A stretch of DNA of 64,000 bases from CBDCUF01 sp965222525 (lineage in GTDB: Bacteria; Pseudomonadota; Alphaproteobacteria; Rickettsiales; UBA8987): assembly GCA_965222525.1 (NCBI GenBank), contig OZ244955.1, positions 1,116,001 to 1,180,000 of the forward strand, read 5' to 3'. Under the pieces are notes generated by a model that was not told the origin of the DNA, searched no databases, and saw nothing but the letters and a program-made list of their open reading frames with translations. Below are positions 16,906-24,787 of the stretch, in pieces. A program made the position numbers and the translations under genes. The first letter of the stretch is position 1. Every line of letters begins with the position of its first letter.

Positions 16906-16928
16906 CAAAGTACCAGCAAGGTACCAGC
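16906..16928. repeat. Right arm-type repeat of the element
   Basis: Matches 5728-5750 at 20 of 23 bases in the same orientation; two GTACCA half-sites. Further rightward, three ATCGTAG words (about 16952-17018) could be additional recombinase sites. Confidence 0.6.
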
Positions 16929-17058
16929 CAAAATACAACTACTGCGTGTGCAATCGTAGTTAATCGTAGAATCTGTTAAAAATAACTGATTGAGTTATAG
17001 TGGATAATCGTAGTAAATGGTTGAGTAGAGTAGTCTGTGTTAAGACCTTCCATGATTT

Positions 17059-17103
17059 CTTTTAATCAGGTTGTCACAGGTTCGAACCCTGTCGGGCTCA
17101 CCA
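17059..17103 (+). pseudogene. 3' half of split tRNA-Lys(TTT); attR
   Basis: Starts with the core CTTTTAAT, then anticodon stem TCAGG, variable loop, T-arm ACAGG-TTCGAAC-CCTGT, acceptor strand CGGGCTC and ACCA. TCAGG pairs with CCTGA of the half at 5493-5531 but not with ATTGA of the intact tRNA at 5642. It is therefore the partner of the distant 5' half. Confidence 0.88.
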
Positions 17104-17348
17104 CTTCTTTCACTACATAGTTTAAAAAATACTTGTCCAACTCTTCCTAAAGGAATGGTTCCATCCTTGAGCTTTGCTTACACCCCGTAATTGTTGGTCC
17201 CTATGGGTTTTATGGTAAGCACTAAAGCAGAACTTGAATGTTTCTGCCTTCCCAATTTTTAATTGCAAGAGGAAAAGCGATGGCTATTTTTTTTATGCAC
17301 AACCTTACGATATTTTGGCAACGGGGTTTTATTTTTGAAAGTGCTCAT

Positions 17349-17545
17349 CTAAAAATATCTAGGAAAGAGTGTTGGAAATACTTGAATCTTGCTTCGCCAT
17401 AGCTTCAAGGATACATCAGTCATTTCAACACATTTTTATACAACCTTTGTTTACCGAGTCATCCTGCCCAGATAATGCCGCGTATTGCTGTTGTCACGCT
17501 CAACCTTGGCCGTATGCGACTTGCCGATAATAAAAATATAAGGAA
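17349..17545 (-). pseudogene. Decayed IS1-family-like transposase C-terminus
   Basis: On the minus strand the frame reads FIIGKSHTAKVERDNSNTRH, then YLGRMTR, stop, TKVV, stop, KCVEMTDVSLKLW. The block V-x-R-DN-x-NTRHYLGRMTR-x-TKVV and the E-M-x-D-x-SLKLW ending resemble the catalytic C-terminus of IS1-type InsB transposases. Two in-frame stops and loss of the 5' part show decay. The rest of 17104-17686 shows no other gene. Confidence 0.6.
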
Positions 17546-17686
17546 ATTAACTTAAATGACAATGACTATATATAATTGTCCCTTGATTCTAGTGAAGAAA
17601 GGTACACACATACAAGCAACTATCTATAAGACAGCACTTTCAAATATACTATGCAACAAAGCCAAATTTTACATAAATTTTGCCAT

Positions 17687-17715
17687 TTGAGCGGGGGTGG
17701 GGATTGTGGTATAAT
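17687..17715 (+). promoter_or_regulatory. Promoter of the SprA-like gene
   Basis: TTGAGC, 17 bases, TATAAT, located 56 bases before the ATG at 17771. A good sigma70-type match. Confidence 0.65.
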
Positions 17716-17770
17716 GTTGTTTTGGTAACACCGAATACCGTTCACGTAACACAATCCTAAAGGACTCCCA

Positions 17771-18469
17771 ATGTTATCAGCAATAGGTAATCTGGCGCAG
17801 CAGGCGCATGGCGGGACGGCAGCCCTGCGGCGTAGTGCGCAGGAGGTACAGGCCGATGTACAGGGTAAAATTGCCGAGTCCGAGCCGGGGGCAACCGTCA
17901 GTTATCAATATACTATCGGGCCGGATGGCCAGCTACATATCAGCAGTGCGACCGTAATTGCGGTCGAAACCGAGGATGCAAATAAAACCAATAACAACCA
18001 GAGCAATTCTTTCTTTGCCGGGCCGGTTGGTAATTCGGCGGTGGCGCTTTCGCCCTCCGAGGAGCTGGATGTATTCGGCCTCACTCCCGAAGAACGGGCA
18101 GTAGTACGTGACCTGCAAGCCCGTGACCTTGAGGTACGCATCCATGAAGCCCAGCATTTCCGGGCTGCCGGTGGGATTGCATCCGGCGGGCCGCAATATA
18201 TACAGGTACAGGGGCCGGACGGAAGATATTACGCAGTGGGTGGTTCGGTTAATATCCAGAGCTCCGCCACTAGCGATCCGGCTAAACAAAAACGGGACAG
18301 CCAGGCTTTCATCAATGCCGCACTTGCTCCCGCTGATTTATCCGCACAGGATTTAGCCTCTGCCCGCTCCGCCATATCCAGGGCTGCCGAAGCCTACCAG
18401 AACCGCTTCCAGAATGAACAGGAAGAACAAAACGGTGATAGCGAAAACAATATCGACTTCGCTGCCTAG
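17771..18469 (+). CDS. SprA-related metalloprotease-like protein
   Basis: 232 residues. Residues about 108-165 hold the SprA-family signature: ARDLEVRIHEAQHFRAAGG with an HExxH zinc motif, then GGPQYIQVQGPDGRYYAVGG and a following Val-Asn-Ile. The N-terminal third is polar and low-complexity. There is no clear signal peptide. The family is annotated as putative catalytic metalloprotease-like; its substrate is not established. It has its own promoter and Shine-Dalgarno-like AAAGGA. Higher GC than the element to its left. Confidence 0.8.
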   Translation: MLSAIGNLAQQAHGGTAALRRSAQEVQADVQGKIAESEPGATVSYQYTIGPDGQLHISSATVIAVETEDANKTNNNQSNSFFAGPVGNSAVALSPSEELDVFGLTPEERAVVRDLQARDLEVRIHEAQHFRAAGGIASGGPQYIQVQGPDGRYYAVGGSVNIQSSATSDPAKQKRDSQAFINAALAPADLSAQDLASARSAISRAAEAYQNRFQNEQEEQNGDSENNIDFAA

Positions 18470-18593
18470 TTTTAGTGATGTAATTCCTGAGAGGTATTCG
18501 TTGACATTTTCGTTGACATTCATAGTTTTTAACCTAGATAGTGTTAACAAATTAAATTATATGTGTTATTCTCTGACTTTTCAGGAGAATTTT

Positions 18594-18959
18594 ATGGACA
18601 AGCGTTTATATCCGGTATCGCCGGAAGTATTCAGGAAGGAAGTTAAACCATTGATAGATAGTCATTATTCTGCGGCCGGGCGTCCCGCAAAAATCAGCGA
18701 CTATCAGGTTTTCAATGCCATGCTCTACATTCTACGCACTGGAAATCCATGGCGCGATTTGCCCAAATGCTATGGGCCATGGCACACCATTTATACACGC
18801 TTCAAACGCGCATCCGACCGTGGAGTCTGGTGGAAGATCCTCATTTTATTGCAACAAAACAAGAGGTTAACCATGCATGTGGTGATGGCTGATTCCACTA
18901 CTATCGCCTTTCACCGTCATGGCGGTGTCTCAAAAGGGGGCAGTATAGCAGGGGAATAA
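18594..18959 (+). CDS. IS5-family transposase, first frame
   Basis: 121 residues, starting MDKRLYPVSPEVF after a CAGGAG Shine-Dalgarno. DUF4096-like N-terminal region (ISDYQVFNAMLYILRTGNPW, then RDLP) and the first catalytic Asp in MADSTTI. The frame ends soon after an AAAAGGGGG run (18932-18940). The second frame is reached by a -1 shift, so the full transposase is probably a frameshift fusion. Confidence 0.85.
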   Translation: MDKRLYPVSPEVFRKEVKPLIDSHYSAAGRPAKISDYQVFNAMLYILRTGNPWRDLPKCYGPWHTIYTRFKRASDRGVWWKILILLQQNKRLTMHVVMADSTTIAFHRHGGVSKGGSIAGE

Positions 18960-18970
18960 GCCGCGGAGGT

Positions 18971-19369
18971 GTGACATGCAAGTTACACCTAGCGATCACA
19001 GCCGATGGACATGTCGTTGAGGGCATGCTCACAGGAGGTAATGTTGCAGATATATCCGTCGCCGATGACTTGCTGAGTGATGTATATGGGTGCTATGTTG
19101 TGGAAGATATGGGGTATGATTCCGATTCGCATCGGGATTTTCTGCGGTCGCAAAACAATATCCCTGTTATTCCCGGGCGTAAGAACCGAAAAGCAAGTGT
19201 TGCCTATGATAAAACCTTGTACCGGTTGCGTAAGCGCATAGAAATGTACTTCGGAAAGTTGAAAGAAAACAAGAGGATTGACACAAGAAGCGATAAAAAT
19301 GACTCTGCATTCCTCGGATTCATAGCCTTGGCTGCAATCAAAATTATATACAAATGGAAAATTTGTTAA
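18971..19369 (+). CDS. IS5-family transposase, second frame
   Basis: 132 residues from the first ATG, but the frame is open further upstream (reading YSRGISRGGVTCKLHL), so expression probably depends on a -1 frameshift near 18932-18940. It supplies the second catalytic Asp (VEDMGYDSD) and the third (RRKRIEMYFGKLKENKRI has the Glu of the DDE triad as RIEMYF). Ends just inside the right terminal repeat. Confidence 0.85.
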   Translation: MTCKLHLAITADGHVVEGMLTGGNVADISVADDLLSDVYGCYVVEDMGYDSDSHRDFLRSQNNIPVIPGRKNRKASVAYDKTLYRLRKRIEMYFGKLKENKRIDTRSDKNDSAFLGFIALAAIKIIYKWKIC

Positions 19370-19551
19370 CAGTGGCTAGAATCCGTGACATAATGTGTGA
19401 GGTGTTTATAGCAGGGAAATCCGGCAAGGAAGGTGCAACAGAATTGCGGAAATAGTGTTGCATTCATACAGATACTACTAAAATGAGCGGTTGACGCACT
19501 CTAACTTGCAAAAAAAGACATTTTTGAGCTTTACTTGTATAATGACGGAAT

Positions 19552-20319
19552 ATGCGAATACACTCTTCACAGAAAGGTTTTACTCTCATAGAACTCAGCA
19601 TTGTTCTAGTTACCATAGGATTAATTGTAGCTGGGATTATGGCAGGACAATCGCTTATTCATAGTGCACAGCTAAGATCTGTCATAGTTGAAGTTAATGG
19701 TTTTAAGACAGCAATAAATACCTATAAAGACTATTATGACTATCTTCCCGGAGACCACCCAACCGCTAAAGATTATTGGCCAACAGAATGTGTTGATAGT
19801 GGAACAAATAAATGTAATGGCAATGGCAATGGCAAGTTTGGGACTGTCTTAAGCAGTTTTGAACGACTAAGAATGTGGCAGCATTTGTCACTTTCAGGTA
19901 TGATTTCCGGGAATTATACTGGGATTAATAGCAGCAGCACATATGCCGGTCAAGGTAGCTCTGCCGGTTCTGCAGAGTTTGTTTATATATCTGGTGTTGT
20001 TGAACAAGATAATTTTCCACCTTCAAGACTTAATGGAGGGCGATATACAGGAGCCTTCTGGATTAGCACAAATAGAAATGGAATAGTTTTGGGAAAAGAG
20101 GCGTTGTCTGGTGGATTTAATCTCCTTAATTCTGGTGTGATGACACCAAGCGATGCAGAACTTATTGACAGAAAAATGGATGATAGCCTTCCCGGAAAGG
20201 GTGATGTATCAAGTATGCAAATTACGGGAAATTTTTGTTTGTCGGGTAGTTCTCCAAATTACACCTACAAGCTCTCAGAAACTAGTATAAAGTGTGTAAT
20301 GTTTTTTGCAATCGACTAA
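19552..20319 (+). CDS. Type IV pilin-like/pseudopilin protein
   Basis: 255 residues. The N-terminal prepilin signature GFTLIELSIVLVTIGLIVAG (cleavage after Gly 9, mature Phe, Glu+5) is followed by a polar globular part with four or more cysteines. Such proteins are cleaved by PilD and join type IV pili or type II secretion pseudopili. No pilus operon is adjacent, so it is an orphan; the preceding 170 bases carry no gene. AT-rich compared with neighbours. Confidence 0.9.
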   Translation: MRIHSSQKGFTLIELSIVLVTIGLIVAGIMAGQSLIHSAQLRSVIVEVNGFKTAINTYKDYYDYLPGDHPTAKDYWPTECVDSGTNKCNGNGNGKFGTVLSSFERLRMWQHLSLSGMISGNYTGINSSSTYAGQGSSAGSAEFVYISGVVEQDNFPPSRLNGGRYTGAFWISTNRNGIVLGKEALSGGFNLLNSGVMTPSDAELIDRKMDDSLPGKGDVSSMQITGNFCLSGSSPNYTYKLSETSIKCVMFFAID

Positions 20320-20604
20320 TCTAAAAAAATCAAACAATATAATAAGTATTTCTACTGCCATTATGGGTGTTACCCTAACTGCACTATAAAAACAGCCTCT
20401 GAAAGCCGCAGTTTTCGGTTGGAATATAACCCTGAATGTATCATCCTTCCGATACCACCTGTAATGGCATCTCCTCCATACCATCAAAAGCACCAAAAAT
20501 GCGCTCCCCCTTAGAGTGTGTCGTCACTAGAGCTCTCGTCGGATGATAGCAGCTACTCCCCTGATTCGTACAGGCTGGTTGGATATCCAGATTCTGTACA
20601 GTAT

Positions 20605-20943
20605 CTAATCATTGTCCACCATGTTTATCAGTGCTTTCTGCACTTCGGAATTGACTATTTCCCGTATCATTTTCTGCAGTTCGGTATCGCTGCGCAGGGA
20701 GCCTTCCGGCGTCGGTGCCATGAAAGCCGCACTGCGCTCGGCCATACCGCCGACCGCCTCATTTGCAACCATACCAGCCCCCATAGACCTGGCGAAGTCG
20801 CTATCCATAGCCCGCTTGATGAGTTGTCTTATCGCCTCCGAACGGGTGCGTATCATATTTTTCTTCCGCCAGTCATCAATTTCATCTATCTCCATATCGG
20901 AAAATTTCAGATGTACCGTACGTAAATCGTCTTTCTTGATCAT
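20605..20943 (-). CDS. Ribbon-helix-helix DNA-binding protein
   Basis: 112 residues. LRTVHLKFSDMEIDEIDDWR, then RTRSEAIRQLIKRAM, is a CopG/MetJ-type ribbon-helix-helix. The C-terminus is amphipathic (LQKMIREIVNSEVQKALINM), probably for oligomerisation. Divergent to the XRE regulator, sharing a 140-base control region. AACCAAAAGGAGT precedes the ATG. Confidence 0.8.
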   Translation of the reverse strand: MIKKDDLRTVHLKFSDMEIDEIDDWRKKNMIRTRSEAIRQLIKRAMDSDFARSMGAGMVANEAVGGMAERSAAFMAPTPEGSLRSDTELQKMIREIVNSEVQKALINMVDND

Positions 20944-20980
20944 AACAAACTCCTTTTGGTTATTTTATGTATAAAAACTG

Positions 20981-21009
20981 TTGACACGTAAAAATACATG
21001 CAATATAAC
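20981..21009 (+). promoter_or_regulatory. Strong promoter of the XRE regulator gene
   Basis: TTGACA, exactly 17 bases, TATAAC: a near-consensus sigma70 promoter reading toward 21084. Confidence 0.8.
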
Positions 21010-21016
21010 TACACCC

Positions 21017-21037
21017 GTTATACATGTTACGTATAAC
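21017..21037. promoter_or_regulatory. Candidate operator palindrome
   Basis: GTTATAC, seven bases, GTATAAC: a perfect inverted repeat just downstream of the -10 box, well placed for autorepression by the XRE or RHH protein. Confidence 0.6.
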
Positions 21038-21083
21038 AAATCAACCCTAAAAATCAACTAAAAACATAAAAGGAGCACATAAA

Positions 21084-21425
21084 ATGAACCGACAAACCTC
21101 ACAGCGTGACAGGGAAATCGGCGCAAGAATACGCCAGCTGCGTCTTTCCACCAAATCTGCTATGAAAGACCTCGCCGCACATCTCGGGGTGAGTATGCAG
21201 CAGGTACAGAAATATGAACGCGGGGCCAGCAAGATTAGCGCCGAACGGCTGGAGCAGATAGCCGAATTTTTCGGTGTAAAGGCGACAAATATACTGGATA
21301 CGAGGAATAGCGAAATAGATGCGATGATGTTGCAGATTGTGCATTACGGTAGACAAATCGAGTCTCCTCCTTTAAGACGGTTGTTATTGATTAGCGCCAA
21401 GATATATGCGGGCGAGGGTGGTTGA
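21084..21425 (+). CDS. XRE-family transcriptional regulator
   Basis: 113 residues. A Cro/CI helix-turn-helix spans residues about 11-65 (IGARIRQLRLSTKSAMKDLA, then AHLGVSMQQVQKYERG). The C-terminal part is helical. Similar single-domain regulators are common in alphaproteobacteria. It reads from a strong promoter over a palindromic operator and is followed directly by an acetyltransferase gene. Confidence 0.9.
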   Translation: MNRQTSQRDREIGARIRQLRLSTKSAMKDLAAHLGVSMQQVQKYERGASKISAERLEQIAEFFGVKATNILDTRNSEIDAMMLQIVHYGRQIESPPLRRLLLISAKIYAGEGG

Positions 21426-21426
21426 G

Positions 21427-21915
21427 ATGATGAATATTACGGAAGTATCTTCCGAAAAATTTGATGAAGTATGGCCTATTTTCAGACAGGTGGTTCAGGA
21501 AATGGACACTTACCCTTATCCTCCCGACATTAGCAAAGAAGATGCAATGTTACATTGGTTTTCCAGCGGTGCTCATGTTTTCAACGGGTATATTGGCGAT
21601 CAGTGTATTGCAAGTCGTTATATAGTACCCAATAAAATCGGTCTTGGCAGCCATATTTGCAATATGGGACAAATAGTTGATGTGACTTGCAGAGGACAAG
21701 GTATCGGAAGACAGATGATGGAGTTCGGAATAAAAAAGGCAACAGAGCTTGGATTCAGGGCTATACAGTTAAATCTGGTAGTTTCTACCAATAAGGCTTC
21801 GATAAAAATATGCGAGGAATATGGGTTTGATATTGTGGGTACATTACCAGAAGCATTTTTCTATAAACGGGAAAAATATGTTGATGCTTTTGTAATGTAT
21901 AAAAAGCTGGTATAA
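21427..21915 (+). CDS. GNAT-family N-acetyltransferase
   Basis: 162 residues. The acetyl-CoA motif is present as VTCRGQGIGRQMMEFGI (R/Q-x-x-G-x-G), followed by LNLVVSTNKASIKICEEYGF. Starts one base after the XRE stop, so the two are co-transcribed. The substrate cannot be read from sequence. The frame is open to 21406, but ATG 21427 follows a purine-rich GGGCGAGGGTGG. Confidence 0.85.
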   Translation: MMNITEVSSEKFDEVWPIFRQVVQEMDTYPYPPDISKEDAMLHWFSSGAHVFNGYIGDQCIASRYIVPNKIGLGSHICNMGQIVDVTCRGQGIGRQMMEFGIKKATELGFRAIQLNLVVSTNKASIKICEEYGFDIVGTLPEAFFYKREKYVDAFVMYKKLV

Positions 21916-21978
21916 CTTTAACGATGTCGTGCTGAAAGAGGCTATATTTCATCAGGGCAACAAGAACAGAGGGGAGCG

Positions 21979-22380
21979 ATGATTATCGGGATTGGTAGTG
22001 ATATAGTTGATATCCGTCGGGTGGAGGATGCCTGGAAGCGGCATGGCGAGCGGTTTTACCAGCGTATTTTTACCGAGGAGGAGATAGAATCCTCGCATAA
22101 ATACCGTGACCAGCGGAAATATCATGCGCATTTTGCCAAGCGTTTTGCAGCCAAGGAGGCGGTAGCCAAGGCATTGGGCACAGGTATCGGCAGGGGCGGT
22201 TCCTTCAGGGATGCCAGCGTATCCAACCTGGATTCCGGCCAGCCGGTTGTTACCCTTAAAGGTGGTGCGGAAGCCCGCCTGACGGCGATCACCCCGCAGG
22301 GCATGCACTCCCATATCGACATTTCCCTGAGCGACGACTACCCCTTCGCCCAGGCCTTCGTAGTTATTTCTGCGGATTAG
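21979..22380 (+). CDS. acpS: Holo-[acyl-carrier-protein] synthase
   Basis: 133 residues, normal length. Transfers 4'-phosphopantetheine from CoA to a serine of ACP. The two magnesium-binding signatures are clear: IIGIGSDIVDIRRVE at the start and HFAKRFAAKEAVAKALGTG at about residue 50. Preceded by AGGGGAG. Usually found with pdxJ, lepB, rnc and era; none is adjacent here. Confidence 0.95.
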   Translation: MIIGIGSDIVDIRRVEDAWKRHGERFYQRIFTEEEIESSHKYRDQRKYHAHFAKRFAAKEAVAKALGTGIGRGGSFRDASVSNLDSGQPVVTLKGGAEARLTAITPQGMHSHIDISLSDDYPFAQAFVVISAD

Positions 22381-22391
22381 GGGGCAACAGG

Positions 22392-22494
22392 TATAGTGCT
22401 TTTACCTGAAATGCTTGTTTGTTACCGCTCTCCCATTTTACTAGGGTTACTAGGGAGCGGTGGGAGCGTAAATACTTCAAGTTAAAACACTATA
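22392..22494. repeat. MITE-like element, short copy (103 bp)
   Basis: TATAGTGCTTTTACCTGAA at the left is mirrored by TTCAAGTTAAAACACTATA at the right. The inner part holds TTACCGCTC and GGGAGCGG. The same outer repeat encloses a longer copy at 33639-33928. Located in the acpS-unknown gap. Confidence 0.75.
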
Positions 22495-22510
22495 GTTTAG
22501 CAATCTTTCA

Positions 22511-24172
22511 TTACATAGAAAGTTTTGATGTTTTGGTAGATGCACCGCGGATTTTTGACTGGTGAATATCGGAAGGAATTTCATCATCACCTTGTATACT
22601 AGCTTCCTTAGCCCTAACAGAAGGAAGTTTCCGGCGTTTCTTTACCTCTTCGGCAGGAATTGTGGTTTCGTCAATTTTATCGCCTATCCTGTCCGTGAAT
22701 TTCACTTCTGTAATCTTCTTAACTTCCTTTTCTTTCTGCTCTTTCTTGTTCAGAACAAGTGAAACAAACCCGTCCTTGGGCACGTCAACCGTCTCCTTTA
22801 CCATTTCCTCAATCAGTTCTACTGCAGAGGTAGTCTGGCATTTTTCCATAAACCGAAGCTTTACAGAATCTCCTTTATGATCAGTTGTTTCCTCAACGGA
22901 AAAATCACCCCTGGTAACGATATGCTTGTTGCCCTCTGTAACCTCTCCCAAGATTATATTGTTATCCTTGTCATATTTGATATCACCCTTCCATTTTTTA
23001 CCAGCATCGGTTGACCACCATTTATGTGCTATTCGATTGTTATCTTCATCATAGCGAATTTCCGTAATATCCTCACTTTCATACAGTGGATCCTGTTTTA
23101 CTATCCGATACGTCTTAAGATTATCATTATCGTGATATTCAAACTCCTTTACCTCGTCGATATTGATTTCATCAGCGATTTTCCTGCCTTTCTTGTCAAA
23201 ATATGCATAGGTGAGGTTGTCGTGGTCAATTTTGTCCGTTCCTTCAATATTAGTATTGTTTAAACTGCTCCGTACCTCCCCCTGTGCGCTTCTATAAAAA
23301 AACGTATCCTCATTCAGCTTGGTGTCCGAACGGAAATTCCCCTTCTGACTATCCTCATCTTTTTTGCTACGCTTCTTCTTGCTGTCCTTTTCATGCTCAT
23401 GTTCATAATAAACATCACGCCACATATGAGTTTCCAGTTCGGTAAAACGTGTTTTATGGCTGAAATCTTTGCCATAGCTGGTTTTTCTGGTAGTCTTTCT
23501 GGCCTCTTCACCCAGTTCTCCTCCCTCCAGACGTATCTGTAACCTGCCGAAGGGTTTGGAAAACAGCGCTGCCTTTGCAATTACCTCCTTATCGGCAACG
23601 CTTACCTGATAGGAGTAGGAATCTATCTCCGCAGCTTCCGTCACTATATGCCTGATTTTGTCAGTATTCCTGCCATTCTCATCTTCATAATAAACTCTCG
23701 ATTTCAGATCTATATAAGATTTATAAGCTTCCTTTTGCTGTTTCAGAGTATACAGTACCAGATCCGAATGCTCGTCATATCTTGTTTTCTCTATAGTTTT
23801 TCCTGCCTCTTCGGTGATGTTGCTGTCTCCAAGCCGTACCTGCAGCCTGCCGAAAGGTTCGGACAACATCGCATCATTCTTGATTGTAGACTCATCCCTG
23901 ATGGTAACCTGATAGTTGCCGGCATCTACCTCCATAATTTCCTTAACAATATGGCGGATTTTATCGGTCCCTTCATAATATACCCTGGATTCCAGCTCTA
24001 TATGGGATTTATCATCGCCTTTTTTTTCCTTCAGGGTAGTCAGGAGCAAGTCCTTCTTATCCTCACCAAGAGAATTTTTCCTGTAACTCTCGGTTACATT
24101 AAACCCATCAATACTCACATATTCATGCGAATATTCTTCAGGGTTTGTCTCTTTTTTGTCTTTCTTCCACAT
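22511..24172 (-). CDS. Unknown protein with internal repeats
   Basis: 553 residues from ATG 24172 (the frame extends to a GTG at 24223 that would add a short hydrophobic stretch; neither start has a clear Shine-Dalgarno). Two repeats of about 100 residues share DKIRHIV, a Tyr-Gln-Val strand, then EPFGRLQVRL or KPFGRLQIRL, and end in SRVYYE or RDVYYE; part of a third precedes them. The second half has beta-strand-like YDEDNN repeats reminiscent of RHS/YD-type text but too few to call. Charged, without signal peptide. Function unknown. Confidence 0.7.
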   Translation of the reverse strand: MWKKDKKETNPEEYSHEYVSIDGFNVTESYRKNSLGEDKKDLLLTTLKEKKGDDKSHIELESRVYYEGTDKIRHIVKEIMEVDAGNYQVTIRDESTIKNDAMLSEPFGRLQVRLGDSNITEEAGKTIEKTRYDEHSDLVLYTLKQQKEAYKSYIDLKSRVYYEDENGRNTDKIRHIVTEAAEIDSYSYQVSVADKEVIAKAALFSKPFGRLQIRLEGGELGEEARKTTRKTSYGKDFSHKTRFTELETHMWRDVYYEHEHEKDSKKKRSKKDEDSQKGNFRSDTKLNEDTFFYRSAQGEVRSSLNNTNIEGTDKIDHDNLTYAYFDKKGRKIADEINIDEVKEFEYHDNDNLKTYRIVKQDPLYESEDITEIRYDEDNNRIAHKWWSTDAGKKWKGDIKYDKDNNIILGEVTEGNKHIVTRGDFSVEETTDHKGDSVKLRFMEKCQTTSAVELIEEMVKETVDVPKDGFVSLVLNKKEQKEKEVKKITEVKFTDRIGDKIDETTIPAEEVKKRRKLPSVRAKEASIQGDDEIPSDIHQSKIRGASTKTSKLSM

Positions 24173-24329
24173 GATATTAGAAAATAAATATATACAGTTT
24201 ACAATCAGTGATATAATTACCACAAAAAGTTACTAATAAAAAGTAATTTTCTATAGAACCACCTGAAAATTCAGTAACAAATCTGTATATAGCATGGACT
24301 TTTAGTAAATTCATGGTAGAATAGTGGGT

Positions 24330-24707
24330 ATGAGGCGGATAAAGTCTACATTTATCATAATGATAATGGTTGTGCTCACCATTAATGTGGTGGTTGCACC
24401 TGCTATGGCAGAGTGTCATTGTAATCATATGGTAAGTTCTGTCGATATGGCAGAAATGCCCTGCCATAATATGGATATGGCAGATACAGGCCTATCTGAT
24501 GACAGTGAGAAGCTGGCTGACAAAACATCTCAGAAATGTATCAAATGTGGATGTTCAGATTGCAAGGTTCCTTCACAAGCCTCATTGGATTATAAACCGG
24601 CATATACTGACCTGGCCATAGGCAATGCCATCCATATAATCTACTCTGATATTACTTTCTCATCGATAGCTTACGGTATCGATAACCCACCGAAATATAT
24701 CTCCTAA
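24330..24707 (+). CDS. Exported Cys/His/Met-rich small protein beside Cus pump
   Basis: 125 residues with an N-terminal signal peptide (STFIIMIMVVLTINVVVAPAMA). The mature part carries many metal-ligand residues: ECHCNHMV, MPCHNMDMAD, KCIKCGCSDC. Position directly before the metal-efflux adaptor and pump suggests a periplasmic metal (copper/silver) binding or sensing accessory. No named family; similar small proteins are common ahead of cus/czc operons. Confidence 0.75.
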   Translation: MRRIKSTFIIMIMVVLTINVVVAPAMAECHCNHMVSSVDMAEMPCHNMDMADTGLSDDSEKLADKTSQKCIKCGCSDCKVPSQASLDYKPAYTDLAIGNAIHIIYSDITFSSIAYGIDNPPKYIS

Positions 24708-24787
24708 ATAATGTCGACACCATAGATGTGTCTGTGAGCAGGTGCGTTTTCCGCACTACGCATTCCCACGACTTATAGGAGATAATC

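Larger units (their letters stand above)
5532..17066. mobile_element. Integrative element inserted in tRNA-Lys anticodon loop
   Basis: About 11.5 kb lies between the two halves of one tRNA-Lys gene, bounded by direct repeats CTTTTAAT (5524-5531 and 17059-17066). A P4-type tyrosine integrase (13343-14506), excisionase-like HTH proteins, a serine recombinase, a methyltransferase/HNH cassette and a MuF-toxin pair are its cargo. A pair of 23-base direct repeats with 20 matches (5728-5750 and 16906-16928), each holding two copies of GTACCA, lies inside each end and looks like integrase arm-type sites. No capsid operon, replication module or conjugation genes are visible, so it is more like a phage satellite or genomic island than a full prophage. 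Confidence 0.85.
18538..19375 (+). mobile_element. IS5-family insertion sequence, 838 bp
   Basis: Imperfect terminal inverted repeats (ATAGTGTTAACAAATT at the left; the reverse complement CCACTGTTAACAAATT at the right, 13 of 16 matches) enclose two transposase frames. CTAG flanks both ends (18534-18537 and 19376-19379), a target duplication of the YTAR type known for IS5-family elements. Confidence 0.85.

Noticed and set aside
5493..17103. Group I intron in the tRNA-Lys anticodon loop
   Set aside because: The tRNA halves are 11.5 kb apart with integrase and cargo genes between them, far too long for a self-splicing intron, and flanked by direct repeats as in site-specific integration.
20320..20604. 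Possible gene between pilin and RHH genes
   Set aside because: Only short frames without start or ribosome site; TGTCGTCA at about 20519 resembles the 3383 palindrome end, but too little to call a copy.
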